Origin: Eubacteriales Family XIII. Incertae Sedis bacterium
Lineage (GTDB): Bacteria; Bacillota; Clostridia; Peptostreptococcales; Anaerovoracaceae
Direction of reading: 5' to 3'
Assembly (NCBI GenBank): GCA_031272485.1
Contig: JAISTV010000006.1
Coordinates: 1-64,000, forward strand
DNA length: 64,000 bases
Both the position numbers and the translations under genes were made by a program. This document shows positions 48,205 to 57,071 of the stretch, one piece after another. The notes beneath the pieces were generated by a model. That model searched no databases. It worked only from the letters and a program-made list of their open reading frames with translations, and was not told where the DNA came from. The stretch's first letter is position 1, and each line of letters begins with the position of its first letter.

Positions 48205-48248
48205 CGCCTATTGTCAACCAAAAATAATTTTTCGGTTGACAATAGGCG
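48205..48248. promoter_or_regulatory. BirA-operator-like palindrome CGCCTATTGTCAACC-N14-GGTTGACAATAGGCG upstream of ecfA
   Basis: perfect 15-bp arms; core TTGTCAACC-N14-GGTTGACAA resembles BirA operators (TTGTTAACC-N14/15-GGTTAACAA type). Confidence 0.55.
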
Positions 48249-48260
48249 AACCGCGCTAAG

Positions 48261-48271
48261 TGTGATATACT
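48261..48271 (+). promoter_or_regulatory. extended -10 promoter TGTGATATACT for ecf operon
   Basis: same 11-mer as upstream of the minus-strand pseudouridine synthase at 4660-4670. Confidence 0.5.
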
Positions 48272-48279
48272 ATCCGAGT

Positions 48280-49161
48280 ATGGAAATTTCTCAGGAAAAG
48301 GACATGATCCGGATTGAGAATCTGGTGTATACGTACCGGCATGGCGAGGATACGGATGTTATCCCGGCGCTTTGCGGTGTCTCGCTTTCTGTGGAGAAGG
48401 GGAGCTTTACTTCCGTGATCGGGCGCAACGGTTCCGGTAAGTCTACGTTGGCTAAGAGCATTAACGCGTTGGTGCTTCCTACGGAGGGGCGCGTCTTTGT
48501 GGAGGGCTTTGATACGCAGGACGAGTCGGCGCTTTGGGAGGTTCGGCAGCGCGTGGGGATGGTCTTTCAGAATCCGGATAACCAGCTGGTGTCCGCGGTG
48601 GTGGAGGACGACGTGGCTTTCGGGCCGGAGAACCTTGGGGTGGACCCGGATGAGATTCGCAAAAGGATCCGGTTTGCGCTGGATTCGGTGGATATGTATG
48701 AGCACCGGAAGATGGCGCCGCATCTGCTCAGTGGCGGGCAGAAGCAGCGCATAGCCATTGCGGGGGTTATCGCTATGCGGCCGGACGTGATTATCTTTGA
48801 CGAGCCTACCGCTATGCTGGACCCCGGCGGGCGGCAGGAGGTGCTGGACATTATGCACAGCCTGAACGAGGAGGGGATAACCGTGGTTCTCATAACCCAC
48901 TTCATGGAGGAGACCGTGAAGAGTGACCGTATAATTATTATGGACAACGGAAGGATAGCGCTGGAGGGAACGCCCGTGGAGGTCTTTTCCCACCCGGCGG
49001 AGATAGAAGCGCTGGGCCTGAAACTGCCGTTTGCGGTAGAGGTGGCGGCCGGCCTGCGCCGGAACGGCATTGACGTCCCGGAAGACATATTAGACACTGA
49101 GGAACTGACACAGTATATTTTACAGAGAGCGGCGCGGAGCGAACCGGCTGCCGTGCACTGA
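48280..49161 (+). CDS. ecfA1: ECF transporter energy-coupling ATPase (EcfA1-like)
   Basis: Walker A GRNGSGKSTLAKSINAL, MVFQNPDNQLVSAVVEDDVAFGPENLG, LSGGQKQRIAIAGVIAMRPDVIIFDEPTAMLDP; alternative start 48304. Confidence 0.93.
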   Translation: MEISQEKDMIRIENLVYTYRHGEDTDVIPALCGVSLSVEKGSFTSVIGRNGSGKSTLAKSINALVLPTEGRVFVEGFDTQDESALWEVRQRVGMVFQNPDNQLVSAVVEDDVAFGPENLGVDPDEIRKRIRFALDSVDMYEHRKMAPHLLSGGQKQRIAIAGVIAMRPDVIIFDEPTAMLDPGGRQEVLDIMHSLNEEGITVVLITHFMEETVKSDRIIIMDNGRIALEGTPVEVFSHPAEIEALGLKLPFAVEVAAGLRRNGIDVPEDILDTEELTQYILQRAARSEPAAVH

Positions 49162-49207
49162 GTTTTCCCATAGAAGTGAATAGAATTTTCGAAAGAGCAG
49201 CATTTAG

Positions 49208-50086
49208 ATGTCGATCACTGTAGAACAACTTACGCACGTTTATAACAGCGGCCTCGCGTACGAGACGAAAGCCTTGGACGAGGTGAGTTTTTCTGTGGAG
49301 AGCGGCGAGTTTGTGGCTATAATCGGGCACACGGGCTCGGGCAAGTCCACGCTCATTCAGCATCTGAACGGGATTCTCAAGCCCACGAGCGGCACAATCC
49401 GCATAGGCGAGACGGAGATTACGGATAAAAAGACGAAGATGGTGGACGTGCGCAAACGGGTTGGCCTGGTGTTTCAGTATCCGGAGTACCAGCTGTTCGA
49501 GGAGACGGTGCAGGAGGACGTGGCGTTCGGGCCTAAGAACCTGGGGCTGGAGAAGGATGAGATAGATGCGCGCGTGCGCAGGTCTTTGTCGCTGGTGGGG
49601 CTGGACTATGAACAGTTCGCGCAGCGCTCGCCGTTCGAGCTTTCCGGCGGACAGAAGCGGCGGGTGGCCATAGCGGGCGTAATCGCCATGGAGCCGGAGT
49701 TGCTCATCTTGGACGAACCGACGGCTGGGCTGGACCCGGGATCGCACCTGGAGGTGCTGGACATGGTGACCTCCATACGGGAGCGGACGGGGTGCACGGT
49801 CATCTTAGTCTCGCACAACATGAACGACGTGGCGCAGATGGCGGACCGCATTTTTATCATGGACAGCGGTCGGATCGTGCGCTCGGGACCGCCGCGCGAG
49901 GTGTTTAAGGAGCGCGACTACCTTAAGAGCATAGGGCTGGGACTGCCGCAGGCGGCGGAAGTGGCGGCGGTGCTGGAGGAGGCGGGCATGCCGGCGGCGG
50001 GCGTGCTGGTGTCAAGTCAGGAGCTTGTCACCTACCTCACGGCGCAGCTTGGCGGCGCGGCCACGCAGGGGGAGGCGGAGAGATGA
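49208..50086 (+). CDS. ecfA2: ECF transporter energy-coupling ATPase (EcfA2-like)
   Basis: GHTGSGKSTLIQHLNGIL, LVFQYPEYQLFEETVQEDVAFGPKNLG, LSGGQKRRVAIAGVIAMEPELLILDEPTAGLDP. Confidence 0.93.
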   Translation: MSITVEQLTHVYNSGLAYETKALDEVSFSVESGEFVAIIGHTGSGKSTLIQHLNGILKPTSGTIRIGETEITDKKTKMVDVRKRVGLVFQYPEYQLFEETVQEDVAFGPKNLGLEKDEIDARVRRSLSLVGLDYEQFAQRSPFELSGGQKRRVAIAGVIAMEPELLILDEPTAGLDPGSHLEVLDMVTSIRERTGCTVILVSHNMNDVAQMADRIFIMDSGRIVRSGPPREVFKERDYLKSIGLGLPQAAEVAAVLEEAGMPAAGVLVSSQELVTYLTAQLGGAATQGEAER

Positions 50087-50922
50087 TTCGCGACATAACC
50101 CTGGGGCAGTACTATCCCGAGTACAGCATAATCCACAAGCTCGACCCACGGCTTAAGATCGTGGCGATTCTCTTCTACATAGCCTCGCTTTTCGTGGTGA
50201 AGGACTTTTGCGGCTACCTGCTGGTCATGCTGGCGCTGGGCATTTTCATAAGCCTGTCCAAGGTGCCCCTCCGGTTCATCCTGCGCGGGCTCAAGCCGAT
50301 TATGATTATCATCATGTTCACCTTCCTGCTGAACATGTTCATGACGAGCGGCGAAATTCTCTGGCAGTGGAAGTTCCTGAAGATCACGCAGGAGGGAATC
50401 TACAACGCGGTGTTTATGGCGCTGCGGCTGGTGTTCCTCATCCTGGGCTCGTCCATGCTCACGCTCACGACCAAGCCCATCAAGCTCACGGACGGGATAG
50501 AGAGCCTGCTCAAACCGTTCAAGAAGATGGGGCTGCCCACGCACGAGCTGGCCATGATGATGACCATAGCCCTGCGGTTCATCCCCACGCTCCTCGAGGA
50601 GACGGACAAGATTATGAAGGCGCAAATGGCGCGCGGCGCGGACTTTGAAACCGGCAGCATATTCCGCCGGGCCAAGGCCATGGTGCCCATACTGGTGCCG
50701 CTGTTCGTGGGGGCGTTTCGCATAGCGCAGGACCTGGCCATGGCCATGGAGGCGCGGTGTTACCGCGGCGGCGAGGGGCGCACCAAGCTCAACGCGCTCA
50801 AATTCAAGCGCAAGGACGCGGTGGCGGCGCTCATCATGGCGGTGTACTTCGCGCTGGCCATATTGGACCGCGTATTTTTAGAAGGACTGGATGCGGTGCT
50901 GGTGCACCTTGTGATAAAGTAA
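50083..50922 (+). CDS. ecfT: ECF transporter transmembrane protein EcfT
   Basis: GQYYPEYSIIHKLDPRLKIVAILFYIASLF...MARGADFETGSIFRRAKAMVPILVPLF...ARCYRGGEGRTKLN. Confidence 0.94.
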   Translation: MIRDITLGQYYPEYSIIHKLDPRLKIVAILFYIASLFVVKDFCGYLLVMLALGIFISLSKVPLRFILRGLKPIMIIIMFTFLLNMFMTSGEILWQWKFLKITQEGIYNAVFMALRLVFLILGSSMLTLTTKPIKLTDGIESLLKPFKKMGLPTHELAMMMTIALRFIPTLLEETDKIMKAQMARGADFETGSIFRRAKAMVPILVPLFVGAFRIAQDLAMAMEARCYRGGEGRTKLNALKFKRKDAVAALIMAVYFALAILDRVFLEGLDAVLVHLVIK

Positions 50923-50973
50923 TCGTTAGAGGGCGCGGGCGACGTTCCCCGCTGTCCCGGGAAGGAGTAACAG

Positions 50974-51489
50974 ATGGTTACGGAAGAAAAGAAAGTAAAG
51001 GTGCTGTCTTTGCAGTTCGTGCTGCAGGCGGCGGTCATAGGCGGCGTGTACGGGGTGCTTACGCTCCTGCTCGCGCCCATCAGCTACGGCATGGTGCAGG
51101 TACGCGTCTCGGAGGCGCTCACGGTGCTGCCGCGCTTCACCAAGGCGGCCATCCCCGGCCTGTTCATAGGCTGTTTCCTCGCAAACCTCTTAGGGTCGGG
51201 AAACATAATCGACATAGTCTTCGGCTCGCTGGCCACGCTCCTCGCAGCGCTCTTAAGCTATAAGCTCAGGGAAAAGCCGTGGCTCGTGCCGCTTCCGCCG
51301 GTGCTCCTGAACGCGGTCATCGTGGGCGCGGTGCTCTACTACGGCTACGGCGTGGCGCCGGAAATCGCCGGCGGCTGGGGGCTGCTTGCGGACATGGCGT
51401 TCGTGGGCCTGGGGCAGGTGGCAGCTTGCTACGTGCTGGGCATGCCGCTACAGAAGATTTTGGAGAAATACAAGGGCATTTTTGCATGA
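50974..51489 (+). CDS. queT: QueT-family ECF S component (putative queuosine precursor transporter)
   Basis: AAVIGGVYGVLTLLLAPISYGMVQVRVSEALTVLPRFTKAAIPGLFIGCFLANLLG. Confidence 0.85.
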   Translation: MVTEEKKVKVLSLQFVLQAAVIGGVYGVLTLLLAPISYGMVQVRVSEALTVLPRFTKAAIPGLFIGCFLANLLGSGNIIDIVFGSLATLLAALLSYKLREKPWLVPLPPVLLNAVIVGAVLYYGYGVAPEIAGGWGLLADMAFVGLGQVAACYVLGMPLQKILEKYKGIFA

Positions 51490-52211
51490 GACAAAAACGC
51501 ATTAAAGATGTGGAACGAAAGGTAGCGCCGTACAGGCGCTATCTTGTGGAAGAGCCCCGTGAAAACCGTGGCGTCTGGCGCAATGTCTTTGCCGCGCGCT
51601 GCATAGGCCAGGCCCAGGCGGCTTCGGGGCGGAAGCTTTATCTGGAGATCGGCTGCGGCAAGGGGCTCTTTATCAAGACGCTGTCAAGCGAAAACCTTGA
51701 CAGCCTGTATCTGGCTGCGGAAGGGCAGATGAGCGTGGCCTACCGCGCGCTGGCCACGGCCGCCGGTACGCTGAGCGCCGTGAAGCAGGGGTTTTACATC
51801 CGCGAGGACGACGTGCCGCCGCCGCGCAATCTGCTGTTCCTGCGCACGTATATCTTTGAGCCGGGCGAGTTTTTCGCCGACGGGGAGCTTAACGGCATAT
51901 ACCTGAATTTCTCCGACCCATGGCCCAAGGCGCGGCACGAGAAGCGCCGCGTGACGTCCCCGGCGTTTCTGGAGGCGTACCGCAAGGTGCTGGCGCCGGG
52001 CGGCTTTCTTTCGCTGAAGACGGACAACGACATCCTGTTCGAGTACAGTGCGGCCACCATAGAGGCGGCGCCGGGCTTTTCCGTGGAGCGCCTCACGCAC
52101 GACCTGTACGCGTCGGAGTTTCTGGCGGGCAACGTGCCCACGGAATATGAGCGAAAATGGGTGAACCTGAATCGCAAAATAAAGCACATTCTGGCGGTAA
52201 AGACAGATTGA
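51486..52211 (+). CDS. trmB: tRNA (guanine46-N7)-methyltransferase
   Basis: LYLEIGCGKGLFI, IYLNFSDPWPKARHEKRRVTSPAFLEAYRKVLAPGGFLSLKTDN; ATGA overlap with queT stop. Confidence 0.95.
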   Translation: MRQKRIKDVERKVAPYRRYLVEEPRENRGVWRNVFAARCIGQAQAASGRKLYLEIGCGKGLFIKTLSSENLDSLYLAAEGQMSVAYRALATAAGTLSAVKQGFYIREDDVPPPRNLLFLRTYIFEPGEFFADGELNGIYLNFSDPWPKARHEKRRVTSPAFLEAYRKVLAPGGFLSLKTDNDILFEYSAATIEAAPGFSVERLTHDLYASEFLAGNVPTEYERKWVNLNRKIKHILAVKTD

Positions 52212-52236
52212 CAATAAATGGAAAGCGTGATATGAT
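52208..52236 (+). promoter_or_regulatory. promoter TTGACA-N17-TATGAT
   Basis: -35 52208-52213, -10 52231-52236. Confidence 0.65.
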
Positions 52237-52259
52237 TTTCGCAACGGGAGGTAAGACGT

Positions 52260-52883
52260 ATGTATATTCTGCTTTTGAACGGGAGCGCCCGCGAAAAGGG
52301 CTGCACGTACACGGCGCTGTCCGAGGTAGCCGGCGAGCTTGAAAAGGGCGGTGCGCGCGCCGAGATTTTTCAGATAGGCAGTCAGCCCCTGCAGGGCTGC
52401 ATAAGCTGCAGGGCCTGCCAGAAACTCGACCGCTGCACTTTTGACGGGGACGTGGTGAACACGTTCGTCAAGAAGGCGCAGACGGCGGACGGGTTTATCT
52501 TCGGGACGCCGGTTTACTATGCCAACCCGAACGGGTCGGTGCTGGCGGTCATGGACCGGATTTTCTTCTCCGGGGGAAAATGGTTCGCGGGAAAACCGGC
52601 TGCAGCGGTGGCTTCGGCGCGCAGAGCCGGCACCACATCGGCATTGGACTCCCTGCAGAAGTTTTTCCAGATAAGCGGCATGCCCATGGTGCCGGCGCGG
52701 TACTGGCCCATGGTCTTCGGAAACAGTCCGGACGAGGTGGCGCAGGATAAGGAAGGCTTGCAGAATTTACGGATACTTGCCAGACAGATGATATACATGA
52801 TTCGCACGCAGCAGGCGGCGAAGGAAGCCGGGATTGAGGCGCCGGAAGCGGAGCCCAAGGTCTGGACGAACTTTATTCGCTGA
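52260..52883 (+). CDS. flavodoxin-like / iron-sulfur flavoprotein (NADPH-dependent FMN reductase family)
   Basis: LLNGSAREKGCTYTALSEV, CISCRACQKLDRC, GFIFGTPVYYANPNGSVLAVMDR. Confidence 0.88.
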   Translation: MYILLLNGSAREKGCTYTALSEVAGELEKGGARAEIFQIGSQPLQGCISCRACQKLDRCTFDGDVVNTFVKKAQTADGFIFGTPVYYANPNGSVLAVMDRIFFSGGKWFAGKPAAAVASARRAGTTSALDSLQKFFQISGMPMVPARYWPMVFGNSPDEVAQDKEGLQNLRILARQMIYMIRTQQAAKEAGIEAPEAEPKVWTNFIR

Positions 52884-52918
52884 GGCGCCCGCCGCGCGCG
52901 ACAAAGGAAAGGCGAAAA

Positions 52919-53878
52919 ATGAAAGCGAAATTTATTAGCGAGTTGTATCCGGGGGACGAGATTACGGATTTCTTCCTCGTGAAGAGCATAGCCGTTAAGA
53001 CGGGCTCGAACGGGAAGAACTATCTGGATATGCAGCTTGCCGACAAGACGGGCGATGTCTATGCGAAAAAATGGGACGCGAGCGACGAGGAGACCTCGGC
53101 GGCGTTCCTGCCCAAGGTAGGCGGGATAATCAAGGTCAGGGCGCAGGTCACGGAGTGGAACGGGCAGCGGCAGATGAAGGTGCAAAAGTTGCGCACGGCC
53201 AAGCCGGGGGACGGCCTGGATGTGGCGGATTTCTTCCGCAGTGCGCCGCGGGCGCCGGAAGAGATGTATGCCTACATAGAAAAGACGGCGGACAGCATTG
53301 ACGACGAGGACTTCCGGATTATGACGCAGCGCGTGCTGGCGGATAACCGGGAGCGGCTGCTGTACTATCCGGCCGCGGCCAAGAACCACCACGCCATCCA
53401 CGCGGGACTGCTGTACCACATGACGCGCATGCTCGAGATGGCGGAAAAGTTCTGCGAGGTCTACGGCGTGCTGAACCGCGACCTGCTGGTGACGGGCGTC
53501 ATATTCCACGACATGGAGAAACTTTACGAGATGGCCGCCGACGAGAACGGGGTCGTTTCGGACTATACGTTTGAGGGGATTCTGCTGGGGCATCTGGTGC
53601 AAGGTGTGGTGGCCATAGACCGCCTGGCAGAGGAGCTGCAGGTGCCGTATGAGAAGAAAATCATGCTGGCGCACATGGTGCTCTCCCATCATTACGAACC
53701 GGAATACGGTAGCGTGAAAAAGCCGCTCTTCCCCGAGGCGGAGGCGCTGCATTATTTGGACATGGTGGATTCCAAGCTCTACGACATGGAGACGGCGTTG
53801 GAAGGGACCACGGCGGGCGGATTCTCCGACCGCGTCTGGACCCTGGATAACCGCCGGATTTACAAACGGCAGTGGTAA
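52919..53878 (+). CDS. YhaM-like 3'-5' exoribonuclease (OB-fold + HD domain)
   Basis: N-terminal OB domain; KNHHAIHAGLLYHMTRMLEMA...VIFHDMEKLYE HD motif; LSHHYEPEYGSVKKPLFPEAEALHYLDMVDSK. Confidence 0.88.
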   Translation: MKAKFISELYPGDEITDFFLVKSIAVKTGSNGKNYLDMQLADKTGDVYAKKWDASDEETSAAFLPKVGGIIKVRAQVTEWNGQRQMKVQKLRTAKPGDGLDVADFFRSAPRAPEEMYAYIEKTADSIDDEDFRIMTQRVLADNRERLLYYPAAAKNHHAIHAGLLYHMTRMLEMAEKFCEVYGVLNRDLLVTGVIFHDMEKLYEMAADENGVVSDYTFEGILLGHLVQGVVAIDRLAEELQVPYEKKIMLAHMVLSHHYEPEYGSVKKPLFPEAEALHYLDMVDSKLYDMETALEGTTAGGFSDRVWTLDNRRIYKRQW

Positions 53879-56085
53879 GCGAAGAAGTCATATCGGGCAC
53901 CATCCGTGCCATAGTTTTCTATAATGCGGACAATGGATACTGCGTGCTCAGGCTCGGCCGGGCGCGGGATACCGTGACGGCCGTGGGCAGCCTCCCCGGC
54001 GCGCGCGAGGGTCTTCCCGTGGACCTTACGGGCGCGTGGAAGACGCACCCGCGGTTCGGCGAGCAGTTCGCGTTTACTTCCTACGAGCAGCGCGAGCCGG
54101 GCAACGCGGGCGAGCTGGAGCTTTTCCGTGCGTCCGGCGTGATTAAGGGCATAGGCCCCAAGACGGCGCGGCTGATTGTGGAGAAGTTCGGGGAAGCGTC
54201 GCTGGAGGTTCTGGAGAAGGAGCCGGCCAAGCTCAAATCCATAGAGGGCATAGGCGAGAAGAAGTCCAAGCAGATAGCCGAGTCGTACCGCGAGCACAAG
54301 GAGTTCGGGGCCGTGGTCCTGCATTTTCAGCAGTACGGCATTCCTCCGCAGGCGGCAATGAAATTTTATCGCGAGTACGGCGTATCTGCCGTGACGGTGG
54401 TGAACGAGAATCCGTACCGGTTAGTGAGCGAGGTTTACGGCATAGGCTTTAAGACGGCGGACCAGATAGCCATGCGGCTGGGGTTTGCGGAGAACAGCGA
54501 AAAGCGCATTAAGAGCGCGGTGCTGTATCTGCTGCGCGACGGGGCGCGGCGGGACGGGAGCACGTGCCTGCCGCGAACGCTGTTGCTTGAGCGGGCGGTA
54601 AAGCTCATAGACGTCATGAGCGAGGAGGTGGAAGACGCCGTCTTTTCACTCGTGCTGGAGGGGCTGGTGTACGAGGCGGACATAAACGGGGTGCCGTGCC
54701 TGTTTCCGGCCGTGTATTTCGAAGCGGAGCGTGAGGTGTGCGCGGACCTTATGCGGCTGATGCAGTCAATAAATATACAGCCGCTGGAAGACCGGATTTC
54801 CGAGTTGCAGACGCGCAAGGGGCTGGCGCTTTCCGAAGAGCAGGCCGAGGCGGTGCGGCAGTCGCTTCTTAGCGGCGTGTTCGTATTAACCGGCGGGCCG
54901 GGCACCGGCAAGACGACCATTATGGGCGCGATATTAGACATCCTCACGCACGAGGACGAGGCGCCGCTCGTGGCGGCGCCCACGGGGCGCGCGGCCAAGC
55001 GCATTCAGGAGACCACCGGCTATCCGGCGGTGACCATTCACCGGCTTTTGGAATACACCTACGGCGAGGACGACGAGCAGATGATGTTCGGGCGCACGCG
55101 GGAAAACCCGCTCGGGTGCAAGAACGTAATCATAGACGAGGCGTCCATGGTGGACGTGCTCCTCATGCGGGCGCTTACGGCGGCCATCCCGGACGGGGCG
55201 CGGCTCATCTTGGTGGGCGATGCGGACCAGCTGCCGCCGGTGGGGGCGGGAAACGTGCTGCGCGACATATTAGACAGCGGCCGGGTGCCCTCCTTTCATT
55301 TAACGGAAATCTTCCGGCAGGCGGCGCAGAGCATGATCACGGTGAACGCCCACCGGATAAACCGCGGCGAGATGCCGGTGGTAAACGAGGCAGATTCGGA
55401 CTTCTTTATCCTGCGGCGGGAGGAGGAGGAACGCATCCTGCAGGGGCTGCTCGACCTGATTACCACCCGCCTGCCGGCTAAGTACGGGGAACTTGACCCG
55501 CTGCGCGACATGCAGGTGCTCACGCCGGTAAAAAGGGGCATTCTCGGAAACCGCAGCCTGAACGCGCAGCTTCAGCAGCTTCTGAATCCGCCGTCGCACG
55601 GCAAGGCGGAGCGCAAGTTCGGCGAGCGGACCTTCCGCACGGGCGACAAGGTCATGCAGATGCGAAACAACTACGGCCTTTCGTGGAAGAGCAGCGCGGA
55701 CCTCTCCGAAGGGGAGGGCGTGTTTAACGGCGACATAGGTTTCGTGCGCAGCATAGACCCGGATATGGGCACTGTTACGGTGGTGTTCGATGAGGTGCGC
55801 CATGTGGTCTACGACGGCGAGACGCTGGAGGACTTGGACCACGCCTATGCGGTCACGGTGCATAAGAGCCAGGGCAGCGAATTTCCCATAATCCTCATGC
55901 CCGTCTTTCCGGTGCCGCCCATGCTGGCGTCAAGGAATTTACTTTACACCGCGGTGACGCGCGGTAAGCGGCTGGTGGTTCTCGTGGGACGGGAGCGCGT
56001 GCTGGAAGCCATGGTGGAGAATTCACACGTGAGCGACAGGTATTCGGGCCTTCGCTCGTTTCTGGAGAAATATGCGGACATTTGA
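53872..56085 (+). CDS. recD2: SF1B helicase RecD2-like ATP-dependent exonuclease
   Basis: GVIKGIGPKTARLIVEKFG, LTGGPGTGKTTIMGAIL, APTGRAAKRIQETTG, IIDEASMVD, LVGDADQLPPVGAGNVLRDIL, AVTVHKSQGSEFP. Confidence 0.94.
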   Translation: MVSEEVISGTIRAIVFYNADNGYCVLRLGRARDTVTAVGSLPGAREGLPVDLTGAWKTHPRFGEQFAFTSYEQREPGNAGELELFRASGVIKGIGPKTARLIVEKFGEASLEVLEKEPAKLKSIEGIGEKKSKQIAESYREHKEFGAVVLHFQQYGIPPQAAMKFYREYGVSAVTVVNENPYRLVSEVYGIGFKTADQIAMRLGFAENSEKRIKSAVLYLLRDGARRDGSTCLPRTLLLERAVKLIDVMSEEVEDAVFSLVLEGLVYEADINGVPCLFPAVYFEAEREVCADLMRLMQSINIQPLEDRISELQTRKGLALSEEQAEAVRQSLLSGVFVLTGGPGTGKTTIMGAILDILTHEDEAPLVAAPTGRAAKRIQETTGYPAVTIHRLLEYTYGEDDEQMMFGRTRENPLGCKNVIIDEASMVDVLLMRALTAAIPDGARLILVGDADQLPPVGAGNVLRDILDSGRVPSFHLTEIFRQAAQSMITVNAHRINRGEMPVVNEADSDFFILRREEEERILQGLLDLITTRLPAKYGELDPLRDMQVLTPVKRGILGNRSLNAQLQQLLNPPSHGKAERKFGERTFRTGDKVMQMRNNYGLSWKSSADLSEGEGVFNGDIGFVRSIDPDMGTVTVVFDEVRHVVYDGETLEDLDHAYAVTVHKSQGSEFPIILMPVFPVPPMLASRNLLYTAVTRGKRLVVLVGRERVLEAMVENSHVSDRYSGLRSFLEKYADI

Positions 56086-56803
56086 TGCGGCACTGAATCT
56101 ACTGTTTCCCGCGGACATTTACTGTGCGTCCTGCGGGCGCTATATGGACCGGCCGGGGCCGTTCGGCCTGTGTACGCGCTGCCTTGCCGAGATGGAGAAG
56201 GCGCCGTGTGCGGGCTGCAACCCGGAAGCCATGAAGGCGGCCGGCGCCTCGTGCGCGGCCTGCACGGGCGAGGGGTTTTCGTTTGACCGTGCCCTGTTTT
56301 GCTGTGCCTACGACGGCCGCGCGGGAGACCTGATCCGGAACATGAAGTATCGCCGGGGAAGCTACCTGGCCGGCCACGTGGTGCGCATGATGGCGGCGCG
56401 CTTCCTCGCGGCGGCGGATCCGGACACGGGGGAGCTGCCTGCGTATGACTTGCTTGTGCCGGTACCCATGCATATAATAAAGAAACGCAAACGCGGCTAT
56501 GATCAGACGCAGCTTATCGGGTGCGAGCTGGCGCGGCTCACAGGCATCCCGTACGTGGAGGCGCTCGTGCGGCTTATGCGCACGGACGTCATGAGCGGCC
56601 TGCGCAAGGAGGCGCGCCTTCTGAATCTGGAAGGGGCGTTCGAAGTGGCGACGGCGGTAAAGGCGCGGGGGGCTCTCGCCGGAAAAAGCGTCCTATTGAT
56701 AGACGATGTTTTTACTACGGGCAGCACGGCCGAGACGTGCGCAAAAACCCTGCGGGAGGAAGGTGCGGTCAGAATCGACTTCTTTGCGTTCGCGTATGCG
56801 TAA
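56072..56803 (+). CDS. comF: ComF family amidophosphoribosyltransferase-like protein
   Basis: CASCGRYM...CTRC..., KRKRGYDQTQLIGCELARLTGIP, VLLIDDVFTTGSTAETCAKTL. Confidence 0.9.
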   Translation: MRTFDAALNLLFPADIYCASCGRYMDRPGPFGLCTRCLAEMEKAPCAGCNPEAMKAAGASCAACTGEGFSFDRALFCCAYDGRAGDLIRNMKYRRGSYLAGHVVRMMAARFLAAADPDTGELPAYDLLVPVPMHIIKKRKRGYDQTQLIGCELARLTGIPYVEALVRLMRTDVMSGLRKEARLLNLEGAFEVATAVKARGALAGKSVLLIDDVFTTGSTAETCAKTLREEGAVRIDFFAFAYA

Positions 56804-56830
56804 ACAAGCTATTGCTCACAAAAAAACAGG

Positions 56831-57012
56831 ACGGTATAAAGGGCACGCCCGGGTCTGTGGTTGAAAATCCATGCCAGCTGCGGGCGAAAGGATCCACGTA
56901 AGTCGTTTTTTAACGGCGATCATGGCGCAGTTTAGGAGTAAGTCGCGGCAGCCGCCTGCCGTGCGAGTGTGGGGGCAAAGACCAGGTCAGCCGGGCGCGC
57001 CCCTTGTACCGT
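56831..57012 (+). ncRNA. candidate raiA-type structured RNA upstream of hpf/raiA
   Basis: ~180-nt non-coding region; termini pair (ACGGTA..GGG..GCCCGG with CCGGGC..CCC..TACCGT); internal hairpin GGCAG-ccgc-CTGCC; position directly upstream of the HPF/RaiA gene matches the known raiA motif. Confidence 0.6.
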
Positions 57013-57071
57013 GAAATGAAGAAGTGTGATAAAATAAAATATATTTGGTTTGATACGGAGGGAACGAAAGA

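Noticed and set aside
47986-48279. N-terminal extension of the EcfA1 ORF (391 aa)
   Set aside because: The extension translates intergenic repeats; promoter elements and EcfA homology place the start at 48280 or 48304.
50923-50973. preQ1 riboswitch upstream of queT
   Set aside because: The 51-nt gap is GC-rich and lacks the preQ1-I A-rich tail or preQ1-II signature; I could not form the expected pseudoknot.
56521-56901. 126-aa ORF overlapping comF and the candidate ncRNA
   Set aside because: Out-of-frame within comF, low-complexity Arg/Gly/Ala composition, no SD.
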